Shown: in pieces, positions 1-9,426 of the stretch
Numbering within the stretch: position 1 is the stretch's first letter
How the letters are laid out: each line of letters begins with the position of its first letter
NCBI GenBank assembly: GCA_963751335.1
Contig: CAVVUB010000006.1
Coordinates: 87,101 to 151,100 of the forward strand
From: Bog-473 sp963751335
GTDB taxonomy: Bacteria; Actinomycetota; Acidimicrobiia; Acidimicrobiales; RAAP-2
DNA: 64,000 nt
Direction of reading: 5' to 3'
Notes under the pieces: generated by a model
What the model saw: only the letters and a program-made list of their open reading frames with translations
Databases searched by the model: none
Told to the model about the DNA's origin: nothing
Program-made: the position numbers and the translations under genes

Positions 1-61
1 CCATACTGAAGGGGACTCGGAGCAAGTGACTGGGAGCAGAGGGACTGGGAGCGGAGGCGCC

Positions 62-715
62 ATGGGACTTTTCACCTCGCACAAGAAGCGGATGGTCACG
101 GCCGAGCAGGCCCTCCCGGGTCGTGAGGAGCCGATGCCGGTCAGGGCACGCCACCGCGTCCTCGGCACGCCGATCACCCCGCCCTTCCCCGCCGGTCTGG
201 AGCGCGCCATCTTCGCCTTGGGCTGCTTCTGGGGGGCCGAGCGCCTCTTCTGGACGCTGCCCGGCGTCTACACCACGGCGGTCGGCTACGCCGGTGGCTT
301 CACTCCCAACCCCTCCTACCGGGAAGTGTGCGGCGGCAAGACCGGGCACGCCGAGGTGGTGCTCGTGGTCTTCGACCCGGCCCAGATCAGCTACGAGAGG
401 CTGGTGCGCACCTTCTTCGAGGGCCATGATCCGACGCAGGGAATGCGCCAGGGAAACGACGTCGGCACCCAGTACCGCTCCGCCGTTTACACCACGACAC
501 CCGAGCAGGCGCAGGTGGCCAAGGAGGTCGAGGCCCGCTTCCAGGAGTCCGTGTCCGAGGCGGGCCACGGCACGATCACGACGGAGATCAGGCCATCGGT
601 GGCGTTCTACTACGCGGAGCCGTCTCACCAGCAATATCTGAAGGTGAACCCGGGCGGCTATTGCGGCCTGGGCGGGATCGGGGTGTCCTGCCCGGTCGGT
701 CTGCCGAGGACGTGA
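62..715 (+). CDS. msrA: Peptide-methionine (S)-S-oxide reductase MsrA
   Basis: Cytoplasmic repair enzyme, 217 aa, that reduces the S epimer of methionine sulfoxide in oxidised proteins. The catalytic motif GCFWGAE lies at residues 54-60 (nucleophile Cys55). The substrate-pocket segments GYAGG, TGHAE and HDPTQ follow in family order. A C-terminal segment with Cys201 and Cys210 probably supplies the resolving cysteine. The N-terminus (MVTAEQALPGR) matches the longer actinobacterial MsrA form. ATG at 62 is chosen because GGAGG stands just upstream; an in-frame start at 26 would only add low-complexity residues. Nothing in the flanks suggests an operon partner. Family assignment is firm. Confidence 0.95.
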   Translation: MGLFTSHKKRMVTAEQALPGREEPMPVRARHRVLGTPITPPFPAGLERAIFALGCFWGAERLFWTLPGVYTTAVGYAGGFTPNPSYREVCGGKTGHAEVVLVVFDPAQISYERLVRTFFEGHDPTQGMRQGNDVGTQYRSAVYTTTPEQAQVAKEVEARFQESVSEAGHGTITTEIRPSVAFYYAEPSHQQYLKVNPGGYCGLGGIGVSCPVGLPRT

Positions 716-757
716 TCAACGCGCGGTGCACAGCGTCTGGTCGTCAACGCAGGGTCG

Positions 758-1723
758 TCAGCGCAGGGCGGTGAGCCTGTCGAGCGCGGCCTCGGCCTCG
801 ACCACGAATCGACGCACCAGTTCGCCCGCGGGGACGAGTTCGCCGATCGCACCCACACCCTGCCCGGCCGGATAGCACTCGCGCTCGACGTCCACCCCCT
901 CCGTGAGCGAGTCACCGCCCAGGTGCATGGTCCCGTTGTTGTAGGAGATGCCGAGCTGCTCGGGGAACCGCTCGAGCTCGGCGGGATGGGCGTCGTAGTA
1001 GTCGGTGTACGCGTTGCGGACGACGCGCATGGTCTTGCCCGAATAGGCGCGGCTGACCGTCGTCTGATCCTCGTGGCTCGACAGCAGCCTTTCCTTGTAC
1101 CCGAGCACGCCCCGGGCTTCGGGCGTGGCGATGAACCGAGTGCCGACCCAGATGCCATCGGCGCCGAGCGACAGGGCCGCGGCCAGACCGCGCCCGTCGA
1201 AGATCCCTCCGGCCGCCACCACGGGGACGCGGGCCCCCACCGCGTCGACAATCTGGGGAATCAGGGGGAGCGAGGCCACCTGGCCCGTATGCCCACCGGC
1301 CTCGGTCCCCTGGGCGACGACCAGGTCACAACCCGCCTCCACGGCGCGGATCGCATGGTCGACTTTGCCGCACATGCTCACCACGAACACGCCGTGCCGA
1401 TGACAGAGCTCGACGACCTCGGTCGGCACGCCCAGTCCGGCCACGAAGGCTGAGGCGCCGCCGTCGATGATCATCTCGACCTGCTCGGTCATGCCGCCAG
1501 GCATGGCCGTGAGCAGGTCGACGCCGAAGGGCCGGTCCGTGGCGGTCCGGACCGCCGCCATCTCGGCCACCATCGTCGCGTCGCCCATGGTCGAGGCACC
1601 CAGGCAGCCGAACCCTCCCGCGGCGGAGACGGCGGCGGCGAGCTCGGAGTACGAGACGCCGCCCATGCCGGCCAGCATGACGGGGTGCTCGATCCCGAGC
1701 AGATCGGTGAGACGGGTGTGCAT
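758..1723 (-). CDS. Nitronate monooxygenase / 2-nitropropane dioxygenase family flavoprotein
   Basis: FMN-dependent TIM-barrel oxidoreductase, 321 aa. Family marks are the N-terminal PVMLAGMGGVS segment, the VAQGTEAGGHTG phosphate/flavin loop and PVVAAGGIFDGRG near the last FMN-binding strand. The family includes nitronate monooxygenases and FabK-like enoyl-ACP reductases, and sequence alone does not decide the substrate. The start at 1723 (MHTRLTDLLG) matches the usual N-terminus and has an AGGAAGG-like site about 10 nt upstream. It diverges from the exporter gene across about 280 bp and may share a control region with it (inference). Confidence 0.85.
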   Translation of the reverse strand: MHTRLTDLLGIEHPVMLAGMGGVSYSELAAAVSAAGGFGCLGASTMGDATMVAEMAAVRTATDRPFGVDLLTAMPGGMTEQVEMIIDGGASAFVAGLGVPTEVVELCHRHGVFVVSMCGKVDHAIRAVEAGCDLVVAQGTEAGGHTGQVASLPLIPQIVDAVGARVPVVAAGGIFDGRGLAAALSLGADGIWVGTRFIATPEARGVLGYKERLLSSHEDQTTVSRAYSGKTMRVVRNAYTDYYDAHPAELERFPEQLGISYNNGTMHLGGDSLTEGVDVERECYPAGQGVGAIGELVPAGELVRRFVVEAEAALDRLTALR

Positions 1724-2003
1724 GGGAGAGGGCCTTCCTGGCTCGGTTCGTGATCTGCGTCTGGCGGACCGCCGGTCCGCGTCGGTGCGGGTTGCCGGTC
1801 GGACCTGACACCGGCGACGTCCGGGCGCCAGCCCGCATCGGCCGCGGCGACCGTAGCGCGGCTCGCCCCCGCGCCCCGAAGGTGGAGCGACACGACCGGT
1901 GCGTCCGGGTCGCCCGGCCCCGCCGAAGGAGGCCGCCGGAAGGGGTCCGAGCGGAGTCGGGCGGCGGGCACCCATAATGGTGCGGGACTGATGGGAGCGG
2001 GAC
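1724..2003. other. Divergent intergenic region, flavoprotein / MFS exporter
   Basis: About 280 bp separating two divergent genes. A CATAAT element at 1973-1978 could be the -10 box of the exporter, and GGGAG at 1993-1997 its ribosome binding site before the GTG at 2004. No convincing -35 box and no clear operator palindrome were seen. Confidence 0.35.
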
Positions 2004-4100
2004 GTGGCAGACGTCGGTGAGCTGGGGGTCGATCTCGGGGCGGAGGACCCGCAACCAGAGGATCCGGTAGCCGAGAAGATCACCAAGCAGCGACTGTGGT
2101 TCATCCTCGGGGCACTGCTGCTCGGCATGCTGTTGGCGGCGCTGGACCAGACGATTGTGTCGACGGCGCTGCCGACCATCGTGGGCGACCTGCACGGCGG
2201 GTCCCACCTGGCCTGGGTCGTCACGGCCTACCTCCTCGCCTCGACGGTGTCGACACCCCTGTGGGGGAAGTTGGGCGACCAGTACGGGCGAAAGACCTTC
2301 TTCCAGGCGTCGATCGTGATCTTCGTCATCGGCTCGGCACTGTGCGGTTTCAGCCACACCATGACCGAACTCATCGCCTTCCGAGCCCTGCAGGGCCTCG
2401 GCGGCGGCGGGCTCATGGTGGGCGCGCAGACGATCATCGGCGATGTCGTGTCACCTCGCGAGCGCGGCCGCTACATGGGTCTCTTCGGGGCCATGTTCGC
2501 GGTGGCCACGGTCATCGGGCCGCTAATCGGCGGTCTGTGCGTGACCTACCTGTCCTGGCGCTGGGTCTTCTACATCAACTTGCCCTTCGGCATCCTGGCC
2601 CTGTTCGTGACCCAGGCCGTGCTGCCGGGCCACCTGCGCAAGGTGCACCACAAGATCGACTACGCCGGCACCCTCGTCCTGACCGGTGGCGTGACGTCGC
2701 TCATTCTCTTCTTGAGCCTGGGCGGGACCTCGTGGCCTTGGCGATCGACGCCCAGCTACCTGACGGCGGGGATGGGCGTCCTGCTCCTCGTGGCCTTCGT
2801 CTTCGTCGAACTGGCGGCAGCGGAACCGGTGATCCCCATGAAGCTCTTCCGCAACCGGGTGTTCTCGGCCGCCGGCTCCATCGGTTTCGTCATGGGCTTC
2901 GCCATGTTCGGCGCCCTGACGTTCCTGCCGCTCTTCATGCAGAACGTGAAGCTGGTCAGCCCGACCGTGTCGGGCCTGCGCATCCTGCCGCTGATGGTGG
3001 GCATGCTCGGGGCTTCGGTGACTTCCGGCCGCCTGGTCACCCGCTGGGGCCGCTACAAGATCTTCCCGATCGTCGGCACCGCCTTGATGACGATCGGGGC
3101 GTACCTGATGTCGACGATCGACGCCTCTCTCAACGCCTGGGTGCTGGCCTTCTACATGTTCGTCTTCGGGCTCGGCATGGGCCTGATCATGCAGGTCCTG
3201 GTGGTGGCGGTGCAGAACTCGGTCGACTACAAAGACCTGGGCGTGGCCACCAGCGCCTCCACCTTCTTCCGGATGATCGGGGGCTCGTTCGGCACGGCCG
3301 TGTTCGGCGCCATCTACGCCATCGTGTTCACCCACACCTTCGCGCCGGCGTTGGCGAAGATCCCGCCGTCGGTCCTCAAGTCGTTCAACCCCCAGACACT
3401 CGACCTGGCCCTGCTCCAGAAGCTCAAGTCGACGGCCGCCGGGTTGGCCTTCTTCAATCAGTACACCGCCGCCGTGACCCACTCCATCCAGACCGTGTTC
3501 CTGGTGGCGGTGCCCATCTCTTTCGTCGCCTTCCTTTTGAGCTTCCTGCTGCCCGAGGTGGAATTGCGCAAGACGGTGGGGACGTCGGACCTGGGCGAGG
3601 CGCACGGGATGAACCGGTCGTCGCTCAAGGAGATCGAGCTGGCGCTCGAGCGCTTGTCGTCCCGGGAGAACCGGGGCGAGCTGTACCAGACGCTGGCGAC
3701 GCGGGCCGGCGTGGACCTCCCGCCGCGCTCGGTCTGGCTCCTCTACCGGCTGGCCGAGAACGAGGCCTGCACCGCCACGGACCTGGCCCGGCGTCTCAAG
3801 GTCGATCCGATACTGATCGCGCCCGGCGTCGAGGGCCTGGTGGCGGCCGGCATGGTCGAGGCCCGGAGCCGAGACGGCGATCACGATCTGCACGTGACGG
3901 CGCGCGGGGCCGAGGCGATGGAGCGCCTGACCGAGGCCCGGCGCAGCGGGCTGACCGAGCTGCTCGAGGGGTGGAACCCAGAGGAGCATCCAGAGGTCAT
4001 CGAGATGGTCAAGGACCTGGCCCACTCGCTGCTGGCCGATGACGAGCGGTTGGTGGCCGACGCCTTGCCGCACGCGGCGGCGGCCACCACGGCCGGCTGA
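2004..4100 (+). CDS. MFS drug-exporter (EmrB/QacA type) with C-terminal MarR-like winged-helix domain
   Basis: Predicted 698-aa inner-membrane proton-driven multidrug exporter of the DHA2 (14-TM) family. The first helix holds LDQTIVSTALPTI, followed by WVVTAYLLA and the GKLGDQYGRK loop of motif A. The membrane part runs to about residue 525. Instead of ending there, it continues about 170 residues into a soluble domain with ARRLKVDPILIAPGVEGLVAAGMVEARS, which reads as a MarR-type helix-turn-helix and wing. Transporter and sensor may thus be one polypeptide; the DNA-binding or ligand role is inference. GTG at 2004 follows GGGAG by a few bases. The MFS assignment is firm and the fused domain probable. 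Confidence 0.88.
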   Translation: MADVGELGVDLGAEDPQPEDPVAEKITKQRLWFILGALLLGMLLAALDQTIVSTALPTIVGDLHGGSHLAWVVTAYLLASTVSTPLWGKLGDQYGRKTFFQASIVIFVIGSALCGFSHTMTELIAFRALQGLGGGGLMVGAQTIIGDVVSPRERGRYMGLFGAMFAVATVIGPLIGGLCVTYLSWRWVFYINLPFGILALFVTQAVLPGHLRKVHHKIDYAGTLVLTGGVTSLILFLSLGGTSWPWRSTPSYLTAGMGVLLLVAFVFVELAAAEPVIPMKLFRNRVFSAAGSIGFVMGFAMFGALTFLPLFMQNVKLVSPTVSGLRILPLMVGMLGASVTSGRLVTRWGRYKIFPIVGTALMTIGAYLMSTIDASLNAWVLAFYMFVFGLGMGLIMQVLVVAVQNSVDYKDLGVATSASTFFRMIGGSFGTAVFGAIYAIVFTHTFAPALAKIPPSVLKSFNPQTLDLALLQKLKSTAAGLAFFNQYTAAVTHSIQTVFLVAVPISFVAFLLSFLLPEVELRKTVGTSDLGEAHGMNRSSLKEIELALERLSSRENRGELYQTLATRAGVDLPPRSVWLLYRLAENEACTATDLARRLKVDPILIAPGVEGLVAAGMVEARSRDGDHDLHVTARGAEAMERLTEARRSGLTELLEGWNPEEHPEVIEMVKDLAHSLLADDERLVADALPHAAAATTAG

Positions 4101-4202
4101 GGTGCATGTCCGCCGGCGGTGGCGCCCCTCGATCTGTGGGGCAGATCCTTGCCCGGTGTGTTCTGTGTCTGAACTCGAACCGACCCCGTCACAGCCGCCG
4201 CC

Positions 4203-5204
4203 CTAACTGATGGCGAGTACCAAGACCACAAAGAGGACGTAGCCCCCGATGATGCAGCACCCCGCGGCTCGGCGGAGACCATGTCCGACATACGCGAGAG
4301 CCAGCGTGACCGCCGTCAATCCCACATACCAACTGGCAACGAACATCCCCGATGCCGAAGGTTTCGCCAGACCGATCAGCGCGGCGGGCAAAAGGAGCCC
4401 GAAGGCAACGTTGAGCGAGTTCGAGTTGAGCGCAGTGCTGAGTGCCGCCGCACCGCGGCCCCGCCGGGCCAGGTAGATCGCCGAGACAGCATTCGGCAGG
4501 CTGGTCACGGCGGCCAGGATCAGGGCGCCCAGAACAATGTCAGGGACGTGAAAGTGCGCGCCCAAGGACGATGCGCCCTGTTCCATCGCGACACTGGCCA
4601 CGACGACGACCACCAACCCACAGCCGGCCACGACCGCGTCGACCCGAGTACCTCGACGAGGGTGGATTGCCTCTTCGAGCTCGCTCTCCTCCTCGACGAC
4701 CGCAGCCGTGATCCAGATCGTGTACCTGTTCGGGCGGCCGAACAATCCAAGGAGCCGTTCGTGTGCTCCCAGAAGAACCACGTACGGGATGAGGACGCAC
4801 ACGACGAGAACGAATCCTGTTGTGGCCGAGATGGCGCCTCCGACGCTGAGGAGACAGCTGACGCCGATCAACATCGCGGTGACTCCACCAAGGATGACAA
4901 CCTTGCGATGGAGCCCGATTCGGCCCGCCACGAGAGCACCCAGCCCGAGGAGGGCCGCCAGGTTGAAGACGTTAGAACCCAGGACGACTCCCGCCCCGAC
5001 GGATGACTGGTGATGCACCAAGGCGGTGATCGATGCCGTGATCTCGGGTGCGTCCGCGGCCAGTGCCGCCACCACGCCGAGCAGCGCTTCTGACAGTCCG
5101 AGTCGCTCTCCGACTCGCTCGAGGCGCGACACCAGAACCCAACTCGTGCCCAGGCTGACGCAAGCCCCGAGGACGAAGGCCAAGCCGGCCAGACCCACGT
5201 TCAT
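4203..5204 (-). CDS. Sodium/calcium exchanger family membrane protein (CaCA, YrbG-like)
   Basis: Predicted 333-aa integral membrane cation/Ca2+ antiporter with the two inverted halves of the family. The first alpha repeat has AALAADAPEITASITAL followed by GSNVFNLAALLG. The second has AVTSLPNAVSAIYLARR followed by NSNSLNVAFG. These carry the acidic and Asn/Ser residues that bind cations in exchangers, although the second repeat has SLPN where SxPE is usual. An acidic cytoplasmic loop (VVEEESELEEA) separates the halves. ATG at 5204 is preceded by a good GGAGAG site; a longer in-frame start at 5243 is less likely. It is convergent with the exporter gene. The transported ion is not certain. Confidence 0.85.
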   Translation of the reverse strand: MNVGLAGLAFVLGACVSLGTSWVLVSRLERVGERLGLSEALLGVVAALAADAPEITASITALVHHQSSVGAGVVLGSNVFNLAALLGLGALVAGRIGLHRKVVILGGVTAMLIGVSCLLSVGGAISATTGFVLVVCVLIPYVVLLGAHERLLGLFGRPNRYTIWITAAVVEEESELEEAIHPRRGTRVDAVVAGCGLVVVVVASVAMEQGASSLGAHFHVPDIVLGALILAAVTSLPNAVSAIYLARRGRGAAALSTALNSNSLNVAFGLLLPAALIGLAKPSASGMFVASWYVGLTAVTLALAYVGHGLRRAAGCCIIGGYVLFVVLVLAIS

Positions 5205-5625
5205 CGGCTCTCCGTTCGCCTGAAGCGAAGCGCGTGAGAGCAACGGTGTCGGGACGCAGCGACTATCTCAATGGAACACACGCCAGCTCCAGGTCGATGC
5301 ACGTACTTCTGTCGACAGGACTCTGCGGCACTCCACCAGTGAGCGTACCCCCGCCGGATTTGACGGTGCGTTTTGACGCGGCGACGTCAGCTCAGGGAGT
5401 CGAGTCTTCGTATCGACGCGAAGACAGAGTGGTGCTCGAACTCGAGGGTCGGCGTCGAACTGGCGGGACACGTAACCGACATTCCTTTCGGGCCACCCTG
5501 ATGGCTGGAGACATCTGGGGATCCTTGGTTCGTTGACCTCAGAGGGTTCGGTGCCGTCAGCTTCGTGGCGCGGCGGCCCGGGTGCCGTTCGAGGAGGGTG
5601 CGCGCGGGTTCGGGACGGTTGGCTA
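5205..5625. other. Intergenic region without recognisable genes
   Basis: About 420 bp between the exchanger start and the end of the CapA-like gene. Its composition is less GC-skewed than the coding DNA around it. Short open frames here show no codon pattern or homology I recognise. No tRNA fold, terminator with T-run or clear promoter was found. Confidence 0.4.
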
Positions 5626-7008
5626 CTAGCCGGCGTTGTCCGTCGGCGAGGTCGTCGTCGTGGGTGGGACGGTCGTCGTGGTGGTCGTCCTCGAGCCCGA
5701 TGCGGTGGTTCCGGTCCTGCCGGTCGTGGCGCTGGTGCCCCCTGTTGTGGTGGTGGTGCCGCCGGTGGCCGCAACGGTGGTGCTCGTGGTGGGCGGCGCG
5801 GCCGGCGCCACGAAAGGCACCGACTCGGCGCGCATGGTGGCCACGCTGGTCGAGGGCGTCGCCGCGAGATTCGTACAGCTACGCGCCGAGTTCCAGCTCT
5901 GCAAGGCGGTCTGCGCGGGGGCCCCGGTGAGGGGCTGGGGGAGGCCGTTGAGAATGGTGGCGGGCCGGAAGGCGACGCCCGTGACGTGGCGGCCGACGGC
6001 GGTGACGATCAGGGAACCGCTGTCGGTCTCGGGTGCCGTGTCGTCGTAGAACGCGAAGTTGCCCAGGCCGTAGTCGACATAGGCGCTGCCCATGTAGCCC
6101 GCGCCCAGGAGGACGTGGGCGTTCGTCCCGATGACGATGTCGGCCCCCGCCTTGACCAGTTGCTGGGCCAGCGGACCCTGTTGGGGATTCGGGCAGGCCT
6201 GCGTCTCGGTGCCCCAATGGACGTAGACGATCACCGTGTCGGCGGTCTTGCGCACCTGCTGGACCTCGCGGACGAGCTCGGTGGGGTCGATGGCAGAGGC
6301 CACGCCCGGCTGGGTGCTCGTCGCCGTCCATCCGCTGACGAGATTGGCGGCGATGACCTGCGTCGCCGAGATGACGGCGATCCGCTGGCCGTTCAGCGTG
6401 ACCCGATAGGGAGTGAAGGCCTGGGCTGCGTTGTTGCCGATGCCGATGACGGGGTACTTCGCTTGCGCCGCGATGGTGAGGTTCTGGGACAGACCCTGCG
6501 GGCCGCAGTCCTCCCCGTGATCGTTCGCCTCGGTGGCCAGTCCGATGGTGGCCGCCTTGAGCGCGGTGAGGGCCGAGGCCGGCGCGTCGAAGATAAAGGG
6601 CTTTGACTGGGGCTCAGGACAGGTTCCGTTCGTGACCGCCGTCTCGAGGTTGACCATGCTCAGCTGGGTATTGGCGAAGAGCTGCGGGACGGTGCCGCCC
6701 AGCGCCGTGCTCGGGTCGCTCGCCAGCCGCTCGCCGACGGCGCCGGCGAAGTGGACGTCGCCGCCGAAGCCGAGGGTCACCGGCTTCCCGTCACCCTTCC
6801 AGTCCGGGTTCAGCGGCGACCGCTTGGGAAAGTGCTGGGCGGCCGTCACGACCGTACTGCGGGTGGTCGACGAGGACCCGTCCGACGACGCCGGCGTCTT
6901 GCCGCCGCCGCCACCCGAGAAGAAGATCAGCCAGATCAGGAACAAGAGAACCAGAGTTCCGGCGACGGCGAACTGCCTCCGCCGCCGGCGGACCCTGCGT
7001 GAGACCAC
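5626..7008 (-). CDS. CapA/PgsA-like (PGA_cap, calcineurin-like) membrane-anchored protein
   Basis: 460 aa. A basic N-terminus (SRRVRRRRR) and one TM helix (VLLFLIWLIFF) precede an extracellular PGA_cap domain related to metallophosphatases and poly-gamma-glutamate capsule proteins. Visible motifs are GFGGDVHFAG, ATEANDHGED, VHWGTE and YGLGNFAF. The usual GHHPHV ligand motif reads GTNAHV, so metal ligation may differ. The C-terminal 60-70 residues are Thr/Gly/Pro low complexity, probably a wall-spanning or surface tail. Start GTG at 7008; a CATAGT box ends 6 nt before it, compatible with a leaderless transcript. Its actual substrate is unknown; no other capsule genes are nearby. Confidence 0.8.
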   Translation of the reverse strand: MVSRRVRRRRRQFAVAGTLVLLFLIWLIFFSGGGGGKTPASSDGSSSTTRSTVVTAAQHFPKRSPLNPDWKGDGKPVTLGFGGDVHFAGAVGERLASDPSTALGGTVPQLFANTQLSMVNLETAVTNGTCPEPQSKPFIFDAPASALTALKAATIGLATEANDHGEDCGPQGLSQNLTIAAQAKYPVIGIGNNAAQAFTPYRVTLNGQRIAVISATQVIAANLVSGWTATSTQPGVASAIDPTELVREVQQVRKTADTVIVYVHWGTETQACPNPQQGPLAQQLVKAGADIVIGTNAHVLLGAGYMGSAYVDYGLGNFAFYDDTAPETDSGSLIVTAVGRHVTGVAFRPATILNGLPQPLTGAPAQTALQSWNSARSCTNLAATPSTSVATMRAESVPFVAPAAPPTTSTTVAATGGTTTTTGGTSATTGRTGTTASGSRTTTTTTVPPTTTTSPTDNAG

Positions 7009-7079
7009 GGCGGCACTATGTCACACCTGATGTGGTGTCACCCGGCGCGCCGGAGCCGCGGCAGGAGGCGTCCGGGGGC

Positions 7080-7688
7080 TCAGGCTGCGCCGAGCGTGTC
7101 CCAGTGGGAGGCCAGCGATGCCACGAGGCCGACGCAGGAGGCCTCGATCATCTCGAGGCACCGGTCGAACTCGGCATCGTCGCCGTAATAGGGGTCGGGA
7201 ACGTCGGCACCCACCCCGGAGGCCGGGTCGAAGGAGCGGAGGAGGGCGAGCCGGTCCGCATCCACCCCGAGGCCGCGCAGCGTCTGCTGGTGGCGGCGGT
7301 CGAGCGCCACCACGAAGTCGATCCGACCGGTGTCCGCGGACGAGAACTGGTGGGCCACGTGAGGGTGGCGGGGATAGCCCGCCCGGACCAGGGCGTCGGC
7401 GGCGAGGGGGTGCATCGGCTCGCCCTCGTGCCACGGGCCCGTCCCGGCGCTGCGGACGTCCAGGTGGCTCCCGAGGTCCGTCCCGTCGGAGAGATCGGTC
7501 CGTTCGGCCAGGCTCCGGGTGATGACCTCGGCCATGGGGGAGCGACAGATGTTGCCGGTGCAGACGAACGAGATCCGGTAGGGGCCACCGTCACCGGTGG
7601 CGGCGAGGGGCGCGGGCGGCAGGGCGCGACCGCGACGCGGGGCCGCGGCGGGCCGGGTGCTGCGCTCTCGGCCCGATCTGGGGTTCAC
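7080..7688 (-). CDS. Low molecular weight protein-tyrosine phosphatase family protein
   Basis: Cytoplasmic phosphatase, 202 aa. The P-loop CTGNICRSP (C-x4-CR-S), RSAGT and the general-acid loop DPYYGDD near the C-terminus are all present, so it should be catalytically competent against phosphotyrosine or similar phosphoesters. About 40 extra residues rich in Arg/Pro/Ala precede the domain. The GTG start at 7688 overlaps the TGA of the upstream acyl-CoA ligase (GTGA), implying translational coupling. The phosphatase and ligase therefore form a two-gene unit; their functional connection is not evident. Confidence 0.9.
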   Translation of the reverse strand: MNPRSGRERSTRPAAAPRRGRALPPAPLAATGDGGPYRISFVCTGNICRSPMAEVITRSLAERTDLSDGTDLGSHLDVRSAGTGPWHEGEPMHPLAADALVRAGYPRHPHVAHQFSSADTGRIDFVVALDRRHQQTLRGLGVDADRLALLRSFDPASGVGADVPDPYYGDDAEFDRCLEMIEASCVGLVASLASHWDTLGAA

Positions 7689-9253
7689 GCCGCGCCGTAT
7701 TCGCTCTGCAGAGTTTTCTTGACGATCTTGCCCGTCCCGGCCCGGGGCCAGTCGGTCCGTATCTCGACCTGTTCGGGAATCTTCTGCGTCATGAGTCCCG
7801 CCTCCTGACAAAAGGCGACGATCTCGTCGAGCTCGAGGCCGCCCGCGTCGTCCGTCAGCTGCACCACGGCGCACACGCGTTCGCCCCGCTCGGGGTCGGG
7901 GAGGCCGATCACCGCGATCTCGACCACCTTGGGGTGGGTGTAGAGCAGGTCCTCGATCTCCTTGGCGCTGATGTTCTCTCCCTTGCGCACGATGACGTCC
8001 TTCAGCCGCCCGGTCAGGGTCAGGTAGCCATCGGCCCGCAGGCGGCCGAGGTCACCGGTGCGGAAGTAGCCGTCATCGTCGAACGCATCCTTGGTCAGGT
8101 CGGGGTCGGTATAGCCGTGGAAGACCATCGGGCCCTTCACCCGGATCTCGCCCTCCTCCTCGGGGCCGGCCGGCCCGCCGTCGAGACGGACGATGCGAAC
8201 CTCGGCCCCTTCCACCGGCCGGCCGTCGGTGTTGGCCAGCTGCTCGTCGGTGTCGTGGGGCGAGCCGTTGGCGATCATGGGCACCTCGGTCATGCCGTAG
8301 CCGTGCACCACGCCGCGGCCGCCGATCTCGTCGCGCACCTCGTAGTGCAGCTCAGGCGGCTTGGCCGCGCCGCCGCCGACCATCAGGCGCAGGGTCGGGA
8401 GGATCGGCCTGTCCGGCTGCTTGCGCTGCTCACCCAGATAGGCCACGTAGAAGGCGGTGCTCCCGCCGACCACGGTGGCGCCGTGGCGGTTGAAGACCTC
8501 GAGGGCGTCGGGAGCCGAGAAGGCCTCGAGGAGCACGGCCGGGAACCCCATGGACAGCATCGACATCAGGTAGTCGGGTCCCCCGATGTGGGCGTAGGGG
8601 AAGGCGATCGACCCGACGTCGTCGGGCCCCAGGTCGAGGGCACGGGCGAGACCCCACCCGCCGGCGATCAGCGTCTGATCGGTGTGCTGCACACCCTTGG
8701 GATCGGCGGTGGAACCCGACGTGTAGTAGATCCAGCGGATCGGGGCGTCGGCGGCGGGGGTCCCCTGGGGAGGTGCGGGGAGAGAGGCAGGGTCGGCTTC
8801 GAGCAGGCCACCTTCGGTGGAGAGGAGCGCCGGCCCGGCGGGGACACCCTCGAGGGCGCGCCCGGCCAGCGCGCCGTAGTCGGTGTCGCGCCAGATGCCG
8901 GGGTGCACGAAGAGGGCGGCGCCGGTCTGGCGGAGCGCGAAGCCGACCTCGCGCTCGCGGTAGAGGTGGATGATCGGGTTCTGCACGGCGCCGAGCCGGC
9001 TGAGCGCCATGGAGAGGACAACCGTGTCGATGCGGGTGGGGAGCTGCCACGAGACGACGGATCCGCTGGTGACACCCCTGGCGTGCAGGCCGGCGGCCAC
9101 CCGTTCGGCCCGGTCGCGGAATTGGCCGAAGGTGAGTGTCTCGCCGTCGGGCGCGATGAGCATCGGGTGCTCGGACGAGGCCTGGGCCCGGCGCTCCACC
9201 AGCTCCCACATGGTCCGGGCGCCGGTCAGTATCTCGCGGGTGCTGGTGCTCAT
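7685..9253 (-). CDS. Acyl-CoA synthetase (AMP-forming, ANL superfamily)
   Basis: 522-aa adenylating enzyme that activates a carboxylic acid to an acyl-AMP and then acyl-CoA. The P-loop-like YYTSGSTADPKGV, the A5-type motif GYGMTE, the ATP-binding TGDLGRLRADGYL, the hinge GRLKDVIVRKGENI and the C-terminal catalytic lysine in GTGKIVKK are in order. It resembles cyclohexanecarboxylate- or medium-chain-CoA ligases, but the substrate cannot be read from sequence. It is the first gene of a unit with the phosphatase gene that overlaps its stop codon. Start at 9253 (MSTSTREILTGAR). Confidence 0.9.
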   Translation of the reverse strand: MSTSTREILTGARTMWELVERRAQASSEHPMLIAPDGETLTFGQFRDRAERVAAGLHARGVTSGSVVSWQLPTRIDTVVLSMALSRLGAVQNPIIHLYREREVGFALRQTGAALFVHPGIWRDTDYGALAGRALEGVPAGPALLSTEGGLLEADPASLPAPPQGTPAADAPIRWIYYTSGSTADPKGVQHTDQTLIAGGWGLARALDLGPDDVGSIAFPYAHIGGPDYLMSMLSMGFPAVLLEAFSAPDALEVFNRHGATVVGGSTAFYVAYLGEQRKQPDRPILPTLRLMVGGGAAKPPELHYEVRDEIGGRGVVHGYGMTEVPMIANGSPHDTDEQLANTDGRPVEGAEVRIVRLDGGPAGPEEEGEIRVKGPMVFHGYTDPDLTKDAFDDDGYFRTGDLGRLRADGYLTLTGRLKDVIVRKGENISAKEIEDLLYTHPKVVEIAVIGLPDPERGERVCAVVQLTDDAGGLELDEIVAFCQEAGLMTQKIPEQVEIRTDWPRAGTGKIVKKTLQSEYGAA

Positions 9254-9426
9254 CGCTGGCTGCTCCTTGGTGGCGTCGGTGCGGCGGCCGGTGGCGGCGC
9301 CGGGCGGCGGCGCGTGCCTCGTCCCGGTGGCGTTTCGGGACCACTCTCATAGCAGGTGACGTGGACCGGGGGTGAGGCCGGAACGGGTGGCACCCGTCCC
9401 GGCGCGGCACACGGCAGAATGGGGCG

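Noticed and set aside
2523..4073. 516-codon minus-strand frame opposite the MFS exporter
   Set aside because: His/Gln/Glu-rich shadow translation with no domain; the plus strand carries the transporter motifs.
5533..6606. Glycine/arginine-rich plus-strand frame opposite the CapA-like gene
   Set aside because: Low-complexity shadow of Thr/Pro codons; no start signal.
7934..9352. 472-codon plus-strand frame opposite the acyl-CoA ligase
   Set aside because: Antisense shadow of a well-supported ANL enzyme.
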